A DNA stretch of 64,000 nt, from NCBI GenBank assembly GCA_040880065.1, contig JBBDJE010000017.1, positions 1-64,000 of the forward strand, read 5' to 3'. Of this stretch, positions 34,106 through 42,586 are shown in pieces; the stretch's first letter is position 1, and every line of letters begins with the position of its first letter. The translations under genes and the position numbers were made by a program. The DNA is from Abyssibius sp040880065. GTDB lineage: Bacteria > Pseudomonadota > Alphaproteobacteria > Rhodobacterales > Rhodobacteraceae. The notes beneath the pieces are model-generated. The model was not told where the DNA came from. It did not search any database and worked only from the letters and a program-made list of their open reading frames with translations.

Positions 34106-36023
34106 TGTCCGGCTCCAGTTCCAGCAACAAGGCACCGTCGATCACCTGCGCGCCCGCCGCCACATGCACGGTGGCAATCGTGCCATCGCGCGGGGCGGCC
34201 ATTGTATGTTCCATCTTCATGGCCTCCAGCACCATGAGCGCGGCACCCTTTTTAACCACCTGCCCCGCCGCGGCGCTGACCAGTTTCACAAGGCCCGGCA
34301 TGGGCGCGCGGATAACATCACCGCCCGCCTCATCTTCTTTCGCGCCCGGCCGGGTGATGGTTGCGCCGTAATGTCGGCCTTGGGCAAACACATCAACACG
34401 GTCGCCAAAGCGCAGCAGGGTCGCGCTAAACTGCGTGCCCGCCGTTACCCGCCATGCGGGGCCGGTGGGGGCAAGCTCAAGGGTTTCATCGCCCACCTGA
34501 AAGCGGTTGGGGCCAAGGGATGCGACAGCTATATCCTCGCCCTCCAGCACCACATGGCAGCTAAGCGGGGCCCATTGCGTAAAGCCTGCATGCGGGCGCG
34601 GGTTGGGCAGGTCCAGAGCAGCAAGGGCGGCCAGCGCGCGCAAAGCGGGGCTGGGGGTGCCGGAGTCGCGCAGCGCCTCTAGGTCGCGCGCGATCAGGCC
34701 GGTATCGACCTGCCCTGCCGCAAACGCCTCATGGCGGCAGAGCGCGCCAAGAAAGCCGATATTGGTGGTCAGCCCGGCGATTTCGGTTTGCCCCAGCGCG
34801 CGGTGAAGGCTGGCCAAGGCGGTGGCGCGGTCGGGGCCATGCACGGTAAGCTTGGCGATCATCGGGTCATAAAAGGGCGAAATGTCATCGCCCTGCCGCA
34901 CGCCGGTATCAATGCGCGCACCGGAACCGAATTTCAGGTGGTGCAAATGCCCGGTCGCGGGCAGAAAGTCACGCGCCACATCCTCGGCATAGATCCGCGC
35001 CTCAAACGCATGGCCGTTGAGCGGGATGTTTTCTTGCGCCAGCGGCACGGGTTGGCCAGCGGCCACGCGCAATTGCCATTCGACCAGATCAACACCGGTT
35101 ATCGCCTCGGTTACGGGGTGTTCCACCTGCAAGCGGGTGTTCATTTCCATGAACCAGAACCCGTCGGTGCGCAGCCCGCCCGCCCCGTCAACGATGAACT
35201 CCACCGTGCCCGCACCCGAATAGCCGATGGCCTTGGCCGCGGTCACCGCCGCCTGCCCCATCGCGGTGCGGACATCTGCGGTCATCCCCGGTGCGGGGGC
35301 TTCCTCGATCACCTTCTGGTGGCGGCGTTGCAGCGAGCAATCGCGTTCGTGCAGATAAACCGCCTCGCCGTGATTGTCGCCAAATACCTGAATTTCAATG
35401 TGGCGCGGGTTTAGGATGTATTTCTCGATCAGCACCGCGGCATCGCCAAAACTGGCCTCGCCCTCGCGCGCCGCCCCGGCCAGATGTTCGGCAAAATCGG
35501 CAGGGTCATCCACCCGCCGCATGCCCTTGCCGCCGCCGCCAGCGCGCGCCTTGATAAGCACCGGATAGCCGATTTCGGCGGCCCGCTCGGCCAGAAATGC
35601 CGCGTCCTGGTTCGCGCCATGATAGCCCGGCACTACCGGCACGCCCGCCGCCTCGATCAGCGCCTTGGCGGCATCCTTCAGCCCCATCGCGCGGATGGCA
35701 CTGGCGCTCGGCCCGATGAACACCAGCCCTGCGGCGGCAATCTTTTCGGCAAAATCGGGGTTTTCAGACAGGAAGCCATAGCCGGGGTGGATGGCCTGCG
35801 CGCCGCTGGCCTGCGCCGCCTGAATGATGACATCGCCCAGCAAATAGCTTTCATTCACAGGCGCGGGGCCAATGCGCACCGCCTCATCGGCCATGGCCAC
35901 ATGGCGGGCATTGGCATCAGCATCGGAATACACCGCGACCGTAGCCACACCCATACGGCGGGCGGTGTCGATGATCCGGCAGGCAATTTCGCCACGGTTG
36001 GCGATCAGGATTTTTGTGAACAT
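34098..36023 (-). CDS. liuD: Methylcrotonyl-CoA carboxylase, biotin-containing (alpha) subunit
   Basis: A 641-residue subunit with biotin carboxylase and biotin carrier domains. The start MFTKILIANRGEIACRII, the ATP-grasp loop AGGGGKGMRRV, VFGDNHGEAVYLHERDCSLQ and FMEMNTRLQVEHPVTE identify the carboxylase; the carrier motif VLEAMKMEH has the biotinylated Lys. Substrate assignment (3-methylcrotonyl-CoA rather than propionyl-CoA) rests on the adjacent HMG-CoA lyase, isovaleryl-CoA dehydrogenase and carboxyltransferase. It begins nine bases after the HEPN-motif gene that separates it from liuB. Confidence 0.93.
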   Translation of the reverse strand: MFTKILIANRGEIACRIIDTARRMGVATVAVYSDADANARHVAMADEAVRIGPAPVNESYLLGDVIIQAAQASGAQAIHPGYGFLSENPDFAEKIAAAGLVFIGPSASAIRAMGLKDAAKALIEAAGVPVVPGYHGANQDAAFLAERAAEIGYPVLIKARAGGGGKGMRRVDDPADFAEHLAGAAREGEASFGDAAVLIEKYILNPRHIEIQVFGDNHGEAVYLHERDCSLQRRHQKVIEEAPAPGMTADVRTAMGQAAVTAAKAIGYSGAGTVEFIVDGAGGLRTDGFWFMEMNTRLQVEHPVTEAITGVDLVEWQLRVAAGQPVPLAQENIPLNGHAFEARIYAEDVARDFLPATGHLHHLKFGSGARIDTGVRQGDDISPFYDPMIAKLTVHGPDRATALASLHRALGQTEIAGLTTNIGFLGALCRHEAFAAGQVDTGLIARDLEALRDSGTPSPALRALAALAALDLPNPRPHAGFTQWAPLSCHVVLEGEDIAVASLGPNRFQVGDETLELAPTGPAWRVTAGTQFSATLLRFGDRVDVFAQGRHYGATITRPGAKEDEAGGDVIRAPMPGLVKLVSAAAGQVVKKGAALMVLEAMKMEHTMAAPRDGTIATVHVAAGAQVIDGALLLELEPDNG

Positions 36024-36032
36024 AAGCGGCCC

Positions 36033-37193
36033 TCAATGCTTAAATCGGCCATAGCCGGGAATGAAGTTAACGGGTTCTACATCCGCGCCAATTCGTTTTA
36101 ACAAGGCATGTCCTGTCAGTGAAATCAGGTAGTTTAGAAGCCCTGCTGACCCACTTACGCCCCCGATGCTTTCTAAATCAACATGTTGATCTATTTCAGC
36201 GACTGCCTTCTCAACCGCTGTCAGGAGGTCGGTTCTCTTGCTAAGGCTATGATGATTATGTGAAACCTCATTTCTCAAGATCATGATGGGCTTTGCTGCC
36301 TCCGAAGGGATCCTGAGCCCCTCAGTTAGAGATTTGATGCTAAGGGTAGCCTCACCATCCAACCACTCCAGCATATGCATTGTTGCCAACAAGCGAAGAA
36401 CATAACCGGTCGAGCGAGTTCGGCATTCCAGAAATGCTTCTAATGCAAACTGAAATGCCCTACCCCCATCTGGCTGCGTATTCTGGAATTCCAATGCGGC
36501 CCGGTAGATTTCGGCAATCGCGGCTTCATCTTTTCTAATATCGAGGAAACCATCGTTGGAAGCATCGTAGAACGGGCGCGCGGCTCCTGCGCTTCGCCAC
36601 TCGTTCAACCTCAATTGAAGCGTCGTCTCTTCAAGGCGAGCGCATTCTGACAATGAACAACCAAGCGCCAATTCCAAAGAGGTGTGATTGGCAGCGCCAA
36701 AATCTGGACTGTCTGCTATACATATTCCGAATTTTGAACCAACAAGCCGCCCGCCGCACGCAAGTTTCACAGAGAGATATGACTTCCGCGCCGGACGAAA
36801 GAACACCTCGTGACCGCAGCGCAACGTCTTTAGAACTATTGGTTTGTTGCAGATAAATGTCCAAATCGGCTCTAGTTTAACCATATCAAGCGCACGCCCG
36901 ATGGTCGTGTCGTCTGCACTTGCTCCACCAAATGTTGGACTACTGCGAACATACGTAAAATCGACTTCATCGGCTGTCAACTCGCCCAATTGCGAGGGAA
37001 AGACAAGATTGCGAAATCGTAACTTCTCATGATCTAGCGCGCTGCCGACATCGCCTGGAATTTGCACACCAAACGTCGAAAATTCCAAATCCAGCCAGCA
37101 CCGAGAGCGGGTGAGTGCTGTTTCCTCCATACAGACATCTACTGAGCCAACAAGTTGTGGAACGTGTGCAAGCGCCGAGGGTTGCTCCATCAT
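36033..37193 (-). CDS. HEPN-motif protein of unknown function inserted in the leucine operon
   Basis: A 386-residue soluble protein. The N-terminal 200 residues are mixed alpha/beta and unrecognised. The C-terminal half is helical and contains ILRNEVSHNHH: an Arg-x4-His motif (R307, H312) typical of HEPN domains, which are often RNases in toxin, defence or abortive-infection systems. This resembles the large Apea/Abi-like HEPN class. The ATG at 37193 overlaps the liuB stop (TGATG), and liuD begins nine bases after its own stop. Base composition is visibly AT-richer than both neighbours, so the gene was probably acquired horizontally. It has no link to leucine metabolism that I can see. Confidence 0.7.
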   Translation of the reverse strand: MMEQPSALAHVPQLVGSVDVCMEETALTRSRCWLDLEFSTFGVQIPGDVGSALDHEKLRFRNLVFPSQLGELTADEVDFTYVRSSPTFGGASADDTTIGRALDMVKLEPIWTFICNKPIVLKTLRCGHEVFFRPARKSYLSVKLACGGRLVGSKFGICIADSPDFGAANHTSLELALGCSLSECARLEETTLQLRLNEWRSAGAARPFYDASNDGFLDIRKDEAAIAEIYRAALEFQNTQPDGGRAFQFALEAFLECRTRSTGYVLRLLATMHMLEWLDGEATLSIKSLTEGLRIPSEAAKPIMILRNEVSHNHHSLSKRTDLLTAVEKAVAEIDQHVDLESIGGVSGSAGLLNYLISLTGHALLKRIGADVEPVNFIPGYGRFKH

Positions 37194-38758
37194 CACATCC
37201 GAAACACGCCAAAGCGCGTGTCCTCCACCGGGGCGTTCAGGCTGGCCAGCAGGCTAAGCGTCAGCACCTCGCGGGTTTGGCAGGGGTCAATCACGCCGTC
37301 ATCCCAAAGGCGGGCGGATGCGTAGAGCGGGTGGCTCTGTTCTTCAAACATCTCGATGGTGGGGCGTTTGAATTCGGTTTCATCCTTGGCGCTCCACGTG
37401 CCGCCTGCGCGCTCGATTCCGTCGCGTTTGACCGTGGCCAGCACGCCTGCGGCCTGCTCGCCCCCCATTACCGAAATGCGGGAATTGGGCCATGTCCACA
37501 GAAAACGCGGCGAATAGGCGCGGCCCGCCATGCCGTAATTGCCCGCGCCAAAGCTGCCGCCCACCAGAATGGTGATTTTTGGCACCGCAGTCGTGGCAAC
37601 CGCAGTCACCAGTTTTGCCCCGTGGCGCGCAATGCCTTCGGATTCGTATTTCTGCCCGACCATGAAGCCGGTGATATTCTGCAAAAACACCAGCGGAATT
37701 TTGCGCTGGCTGCACAGTTCCACGAAATGTGCGCCCTTAACGGCGCTTTCTGAAAACAACACGCCATTATTGGCGATAATGCCCACCGGAATGCCGTTCA
37801 CATGCGCAAAACCGCACACCAGCGTGGTGCCAAAGCGGGCCTTGAATTCATCAAACCGGCTGGCATCGACCAGCCGCCAGATCACCTCGCGGATATCATA
37901 GGGCGTGCGCAGGTCGGCGGGTAGAATATCGAGCAGCTCATCGGGGTTCAGCTTGGGCGGCTCGGCCTTTTGCAGCGCGGCATGGGTTTTGGGCGCAAGG
38001 TTCAGCGCGGCCACGGCATCGCGCGCCAGCGCCAGCGCATGCGCATCATCCTCGGCCAGGTAATCGGCCACACCGGAAAGCCGTGTATGCACATCACCAC
38101 CGCCAAGGTCTTCGGCGCTGACCACCTCACCTGTAGCGGCCTTGACCAAAGGCGGGCCGGCCAGAAAAATTGTGCCCTGTTCGCGCACGATGATCGACAC
38201 ATCGGACATGGCGGGCACATAGGCCCCGCCCGCCGTGCAAGAGCCCATGACAACGGCAATCTGCGCAATGCCCTTGGCCGACATTTGCGCCTGATTGTAG
38301 AAAATCCGCCCGAAATGGTCGCGATCGGGGAACACCTCGTCCTGATTGGGCAGGTTCGCCCCGCCGCTATCAACAAGGTAGATGCAGGGCAGCCGGTTAG
38401 CCTCGGCAATTTCCTGCGCGCGGAGGTGTTTTTTCACGGTCATCGGGTAATAGGTGCCGCCCTTGACGGTGGCATCATTGCACACAACCATCACCCAATG
38501 GCCATGCACCTGCCCGATGCCGGTGATAATCCCCGCCCCCGGCGCAGCCCCGTCATACATGCCATGCGCAGCCAGCGCGCCGATTTCAAGAAACGGCGAA
38601 CCTGCATCCAGCACCCCGGCCACACGGTCGCGCGGCAGCATCTTGCCCCGCGCAAGGTGGCGCGCGCGCGCCGCATCGCCGCCACCAGCGGCGGACAGCG
38701 CGGCGGCGGCCTCAATGGTGGACAGCAAAGCGAGATGCCGTGTTTTCCTGTCAGACAT
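37193..38758 (-). CDS. liuB: Methylcrotonyl-CoA carboxylase, carboxyltransferase (beta) subunit
   Basis: A 521-residue carboxyltransferase that moves the carboxyl from biotin on LiuD to 3-methylcrotonyl-CoA. Typical segments are RDRVAGVLDAGSPFLEIGAL, CNDATVKGGTYYPMTVKKHL, YLVDSGGANLPNQDEVFPDR, and the C-terminal oxyanion region GSFGAGNYGMAGRAYSPRFL. The ATG at 38758 is chosen for the AAGGTG box; a GTG two codons earlier is possible. Its stop codon is shared with the start of the HEPN-motif gene. Confidence 0.93.
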   Translation of the reverse strand: MSDRKTRHLALLSTIEAAAALSAAGGGDAARARHLARGKMLPRDRVAGVLDAGSPFLEIGALAAHGMYDGAAPGAGIITGIGQVHGHWVMVVCNDATVKGGTYYPMTVKKHLRAQEIAEANRLPCIYLVDSGGANLPNQDEVFPDRDHFGRIFYNQAQMSAKGIAQIAVVMGSCTAGGAYVPAMSDVSIIVREQGTIFLAGPPLVKAATGEVVSAEDLGGGDVHTRLSGVADYLAEDDAHALALARDAVAALNLAPKTHAALQKAEPPKLNPDELLDILPADLRTPYDIREVIWRLVDASRFDEFKARFGTTLVCGFAHVNGIPVGIIANNGVLFSESAVKGAHFVELCSQRKIPLVFLQNITGFMVGQKYESEGIARHGAKLVTAVATTAVPKITILVGGSFGAGNYGMAGRAYSPRFLWTWPNSRISVMGGEQAAGVLATVKRDGIERAGGTWSAKDETEFKRPTIEMFEEQSHPLYASARLWDDGVIDPCQTREVLTLSLLASLNAPVEDTRFGVFRM

Positions 38759-38791
38759 GTTCACCTCACCTTGTTCAGCCAGCCAAATGGC

Positions 38792-39241
38792 TCAGCGCCC
38801 CATATTCATCAACTCAATCACCCGCATCGCGTTGCGTTCCATCAGGCAGCGGGCTTCCTCGATCGGGGCGCGGTCGGTGTCTCCGGTGGCCATGCCGGAT
38901 ATCACACAAGCATAATAGGCATAATCCTCCCAGCCTTCCTGCGATTTTTCCATCAGGTCGGGCAGGTCATCGCCCACAACGGCAAGTTGTTCCATCGCGG
39001 CAATAAAAATCCCCTCGGCGGGCGCGCGCCATGCGGCGGTTTCACGCTCCAGACAGGCCTGTTCAGCGGCGGGGGTGGTGGCAGCCTCAAGGCATGGGTT
39101 GGCGATATTGCCGATGCAGGCTTCGGGATAGTCGCCGCCCATGGCACATTCCATGAGGAAGGCCGCATCTTCGGCACGGTCGGCATGGGCGGCGGTTGTC
39201 GCGGTGGTGGCGAGGATGATGGCGGCTAGGGTGCGGTGCAT
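38792..39241 (-). CDS. Predicted secreted protein resembling LprI/DUF1311 family
   Basis: A 149-residue protein with a signal peptide (MHRTLAAIILATTATTAAHA). The mature protein has CLEAATTPAAEQACLERETA, a spacing of Cys, Glu and Trp like that of the LprI (DUF1311) domain, whose founding member inhibits lysozyme; a role here is not demonstrated. Start chosen at 39241 because of the AAGGA box and signal peptide. It lies between the toxin-antitoxin pair and liuB and may be read through by the leucine operon. Confidence 0.6.
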   Translation of the reverse strand: MHRTLAAIILATTATTAAHADRAEDAAFLMECAMGGDYPEACIGNIANPCLEAATTPAAEQACLERETAAWRAPAEGIFIAAMEQLAVVGDDLPDLMEKSQEGWEDYAYYACVISGMATGDTDRAPIEEARCLMERNAMRVIELMNMGR

Positions 39242-39282
39242 ATGGGGTTCCTTTGTTAATCCTGTATAGAACAAAACAGACA

Positions 39283-39663
39283 TCAGCGAATAATGACGAT
39301 ATCCAATTTCGAATCCAACCGCGCCCAAGCGCGATCAGCCGTGTAAACTCTGGCTCCCTGCGACTTTGCCAATGCAAGGCAAGCTTGATCGCCGAGCGAG
39401 AGACCTACTGCGCGGCCAATTTGGCGCAGCGCACCCGCATCTCGCCCCTGCGCGCCATCAAAACTGATAACGCGCAGGCCGAGCGAGTCGATCACGGCAT
39501 CAGCTTGGTTCATCTCGGCGCCGCGATCCAATAGTTTGGAGTACAATTCCGCAAGATTTACCGCGCTTATCTCTGCATTTGGCATGTGTTCCGCAACCAT
39601 TTTGCCGCCCGGTTCATCCCATAGGGCGGCCAAAATGGCGGAGGTGTCCAAAACCACGGACAT
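39283..39663 (-). CDS. PIN-domain toxin (VapC-like ribonuclease)
   Basis: A 126-residue PIN domain. It begins VVLDTSAILAALWDEPGG (first acidic residue), has NLAELYSKL (Glu), and SLGDQACLALA and TADRAWARL (Asp pair), the four acidic residues that bind catalytic Mg2+. VapC toxins cut RNA, commonly tRNA or rRNA. Its ATG starts immediately after the antitoxin stop with no gap, so the pair is translationally linked. Length and motifs look intact, so it should be active when released from the antitoxin. Confidence 0.88.
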   Translation of the reverse strand: MSVVLDTSAILAALWDEPGGKMVAEHMPNAEISAVNLAELYSKLLDRGAEMNQADAVIDSLGLRVISFDGAQGRDAGALRQIGRAVGLSLGDQACLALAKSQGARVYTADRAWARLDSKLDIVIIR

Positions 39664-40134
39664 CTAATTGCCTGCCTCGCGGCGCCTGTCAGCGATAAGC
39701 TCATCGACAGGTGAACCGTTCCCCTTATCAAAAGCACGGACGAGCTGTTGCGCATAGGTCAAGGCGGCATTTGCCGACATCAACCGAATGACCCCTGCTT
39801 CATGTCTAACAACCAATCTATCGCCCTCCGAAAGCCCAAGCGCTTGCAGCACGTTCTGCGGTAATGCCACGTCACCGCGCGGACCTATCCTAACGACGCC
39901 GGATTTTTCATCAGATGATGTGGCTTGGGCATTCCCTGTGCGTGCCTTTTTCCAATGTGAATACTGCGTAAAGCCAGTGCCGGAGTTACGGCTTGGGTCT
40001 TCGCGCATATAGGCATCCACCACGTCGCGGCCTTTTGGGATCTCGCCCTTGGCGATGTGCAATTTATCTGCAATTTCCCAAACCCGCCCAGTAAGCGAGC
40101 CCGGAGCCGGGCGACCCGATTGAACCATTGTCAT
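39664..40134 (-). CDS. AbrB/MazE-type antitoxin with an N-terminal extension
   Basis: A 156-residue protein. Residues about 75-120 form the AbrB/SpoVT swapped-hairpin DNA-binding domain (VRIGPRGDVALPQNVLQALG then LSEGDRLVV), and the tail would bind the toxin. Residues 14-62 form an extra region: LTGRVWEIADKL, then PKGRDVVDAYMREDP and TGFTQYSHWKK, reminiscent of a small winged-helix type DNA-binding unit. That assignment is a guess. The ATG at 40134 has a GGAG box eight bases upstream and lies next to a perfect inverted repeat that is presumably its own operator. Confidence 0.8.
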   Translation of the reverse strand: MTMVQSGRPAPGSLTGRVWEIADKLHIAKGEIPKGRDVVDAYMREDPSRNSGTGFTQYSHWKKARTGNAQATSSDEKSGVVRIGPRGDVALPQNVLQALGLSEGDRLVVRHEAGVIRLMSANAALTYAQQLVRAFDKGNGSPVDELIADRRREAGN

Positions 40135-40146
40135 AACATAGTCTCC

Positions 40147-40173
40147 ATATTGTGTAACCTACTTACACAATAT
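40147..40173. promoter_or_regulatory. Inverted-repeat operator of the toxin-antitoxin pair
   Basis: ATATTGTGTAA (40147-40157) and TTACACAATAT (40163-40173) are perfect 11-bp inverted repeats with a five-base spacer, 13 bases upstream of the antitoxin ATG. An AT-rich tract with TATAAT follows upstream. This is the classical place for antitoxin autoregulation. Confidence 0.8.
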
Positions 40174-40214
40174 ATATTTATTATATAATAAGTAAGCATA
40201 CTTTGTACATTTTT

Positions 40215-41378
40215 TTACTCCACCGACTTCATCATTTCCCGCCCGATCAGCATCCGGCGGATCTCGCTTGTGCCCGCGCCTATTTCCATCAGCTTGGCAT
40301 CGCGAAACAGGCGGGAGACGGCGCTTTCGTTCATGAAGCCAGCGCCGCCCATAGCCTGCACGGCTTGGTGGGCTTGTTTCATGGCTTCTTCCGAGGCGTA
40401 AAGCACGCAGGCCGCTGCATCCTGGCGGGTGACCTGGCCACGGTCGCAGGCAGCGGCAACGGCATAGACATAGGCGCGGGCGGAGTTCATGGCGGTATAC
40501 ATGTCCGCAACCTTGCCCTGCATCAGTTGGAAATTGCCAATCGGCTGGCCGAATTGCTTGCGGCTTGCCAGATAGGGCATGACCTCATCAAGACAGGCCG
40601 CCATGATGCCGGTGCCGATGCCCGACAGCACGACACGTTCATAATCAAGCCCCGACATCAGCACGGCCACGCCGCGCCCTTCCTCGCCCAGCACGTTTTC
40701 AAAGGGCACTTCAACATCTTCGAACACCAGTTCGGCAGTGTTGGAACCGCGCATGCCAAGCTTGTCAAAATGCGGTGAGGTTGAAAAACCCTTCATGGAT
40801 TTTTCGACGATAAAGGCGGTCATACCCTTTGCGCCTGCCGACGGGTCGGTCTTGGCATAAACAACCAGCGTGTCGGCGTCGGGGCCATTGGTAATCCAGT
40901 ATTTCGTGCCGTTCAGAACGTATCGGTCGTTTTTCTTCTCGGCCCGCAGCTTCATTGCAACAACATCAGAACCGGCGCCGGCCTCGCTCATCGCCAAAGC
41001 GCCGACATGTTCACCCGAAATCAGTCCCGGCAGGTATTTGGCGCGCTGCGCATCGCTGCCATTCAGCTTGATCTGGTTGACGCACAGGTTGGAATGCGCG
41101 CCATATGAAAGCGAAACGCTCGCCGAGGCCCGAGCGATTTCTTCTACCGCCACAACATGCGCAAGGTAGCCCATGCCCGCCCCGCCGAATTCTTCCGGCA
41201 CGGTAATGCCTAGCAGGCCCATATCACCCAGTTCACGCCAGAGCGCCGGGGGAAACTCGTTGGTCTGGTCGATCTCGGCCGCCATCGGCTTGATACGGTC
41301 TTGCGCGAAACGGTGCACCATGTCGCGCAGCGCCTCGATATCTTCGCCCAAGGCGAAATTCATGGATGCGTTGAACAT
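40215..41378 (-). CDS. liuA: Isovaleryl-CoA dehydrogenase
   Basis: A 387-residue acyl-CoA dehydrogenase using FAD; it oxidises isovaleryl-CoA to 3-methylcrotonyl-CoA, the first committed step in leucine breakdown after the keto-acid dehydrogenase. Landmarks: GLLGITVPEEFGGAGMGYLA, the SYGAHSNLCVNQI segment, the flavin-binding AMSEAGAGSDVVAMKL, and RDAKLMEIGAGTSEIRRMLI, which has GTSEI of the C-terminal region. The isovaleryl-CoA specificity is read from the operon with MCC and HMG-CoA lyase. Its ATG at 41378 follows GGGGGGC. First gene of the operon, 24 bases from a perfect palindrome. Confidence 0.93.
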   Translation of the reverse strand: MFNASMNFALGEDIEALRDMVHRFAQDRIKPMAAEIDQTNEFPPALWRELGDMGLLGITVPEEFGGAGMGYLAHVVAVEEIARASASVSLSYGAHSNLCVNQIKLNGSDAQRAKYLPGLISGEHVGALAMSEAGAGSDVVAMKLRAEKKNDRYVLNGTKYWITNGPDADTLVVYAKTDPSAGAKGMTAFIVEKSMKGFSTSPHFDKLGMRGSNTAELVFEDVEVPFENVLGEEGRGVAVLMSGLDYERVVLSGIGTGIMAACLDEVMPYLASRKQFGQPIGNFQLMQGKVADMYTAMNSARAYVYAVAAACDRGQVTRQDAAACVLYASEEAMKQAHQAVQAMGGAGFMNESAVSRLFRDAKLMEIGAGTSEIRRMLIGREMMKSVE

Positions 41379-41401
41379 GGTGCCCCCCAAGTGTTATGTG
41401 G

Positions 41402-41429
41402 TTTGAACTGAACATATGTTCAGTTCAAA
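41402..41429. promoter_or_regulatory. Perfect 28-bp palindrome upstream of the leucine operon
   Basis: The sequence at 41402-41429 is a perfect palindrome with 14-base half-sites (TTTGAACTGAACAT and its complement). It lies 24 bases upstream of the liuA ATG and 14 bases past the stop of the HupE-like gene, so a repressor bound here would cover the operon promoter. The TGAACATATGTTCA core looks like a TetR-family operator of acyl-CoA metabolism genes. The regulator is not in this window. Confidence 0.85.
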
Positions 41430-41442
41430 ATCAAGTAGTTTG

Positions 41443-42564
41443 TCAGGCCAGAAATGCCCGTTCAACAAACCAGTAAAGCCCGACCACCGCAATGGCGAGC
41501 GAGGCGGGAATGGTGATGGCGGCACGATACCACGGCTTGCGGCCAAACCAGAAACCCACAGCGATAAAACACAGCGCCACCACTGTAATCTGGCCAAGCT
41601 CAACCCCGATATTGAAGCCGATCAGGCCCGCAACCTCGTTACCCTCGCTCAGGCCGAATTCCTGCAGGACTCCGGCAAAGCCAAGCCCATGCAGCAGCCC
41701 GAAAGCGAAAATCAGCGCCGGTCGCCAGCGGGTCAACTTGTTGAAGATCACGTTTTCAATCGCGACATAGGCGATCGACAGCGCAATCAGCGGCTCTACA
41801 ATGGCAGGGCTGACCTGCACCACGCCAAACAGCCCCAGCGCCAGTGTAATGGTATGGGCAAGGGTAAAGGCCGAGATTTGCCACAACAGCGGCGCAAGAC
41901 GGGTGGAAAGCAGAAACAGGCCAATGACGAACAAAACATGGTCCAGCCCTTTGGGCAGGATATGGTCGAACCCGACGATGATGTAATTGCCGAAAACCGC
42001 ACCGAAAGATTGCTGGACAATGCCGTTTACCGGCAGCGCGTCGGTAACCATGCCGGGCTCCAGAAAAACCGAATAGTCCGAGCCTTCATTCAGCAAACGC
42101 AGAACGAGCGGGCCAAAGGATGCATCCCAACCCACAGTAACCGCCGCACCGGCGGGCAAATCGGCGCGCAGTGAAATGGCGGCATTGCGCAGCAGTTCAA
42201 TGTCGCCCACAGGGTCGGCGGTTACATCAACCACATGCACGGGCAGCGGGGTGCCGTCGAGCATGGCGTAAATGTTGTTTGCAAAGGTCGCCTCGTCAAA
42301 TGCGGCCAGCAATGCGGCGGGCGGCATGGCGCGCAGCGCGTCGTAACGCGCGGCATTTGCAGACTCGGCGGTGTCGTCCAATCCCGGTTCGATCCCGGCG
42401 ATGATCGCCTCAAGATTCAGGCGGATTTCCAGGCGAAGCTCGCCTTGTTCAAGGTAAAGGTCGGCAATTGCAGGGCGAATTTCATGTGCGCTGGCGGCGG
42501 CAAAAACCCCGCTCACGAAAACGCATAGTGACGCGGCGAACATGCGCAGTATAGTGGCAGTCAT
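41443..42564 (-). CDS. HupE/UreJ-like membrane protein with periplasmic N-terminal domain
   Basis: A 373-residue protein. The signal peptide MTATILRMFAASLCVFVSGV followed by FAAASAHEIRP is cleaved near residue 27. Residues about 28-190 are periplasmic and beta-rich; residues about 195-365 form six to seven membrane helices with GFDHILPKGLDHVLFVIGLF and GLLHGLGFAGVLQEFGL, whose His residues are typical of the HupE/UreJ_2 family, linked to nickel or cobalt uptake. Start at 42564 (AGGA box) or 42543. Divergent from the DUF4198 gene only about 22 bases away. Confidence 0.8.
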   Translation of the reverse strand: MTATILRMFAASLCVFVSGVFAAASAHEIRPAIADLYLEQGELRLEIRLNLEAIIAGIEPGLDDTAESANAARYDALRAMPPAALLAAFDEATFANNIYAMLDGTPLPVHVVDVTADPVGDIELLRNAAISLRADLPAGAAVTVGWDASFGPLVLRLLNEGSDYSVFLEPGMVTDALPVNGIVQQSFGAVFGNYIIVGFDHILPKGLDHVLFVIGLFLLSTRLAPLLWQISAFTLAHTITLALGLFGVVQVSPAIVEPLIALSIAYVAIENVIFNKLTRWRPALIFAFGLLHGLGFAGVLQEFGLSEGNEVAGLIGFNIGVELGQITVVALCFIAVGFWFGRKPWYRAAITIPASLAIAVVGLYWFVERAFLA

Positions 42565-42586
42565 GGCAATTCCTACGGTAAAATCT

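Noticed and set aside
41416..42174. 252-aa plus-strand ORF
   Set aside because: Shadow of the HupE-like gene on the minus strand; charged, motif-free, not a normal protein.
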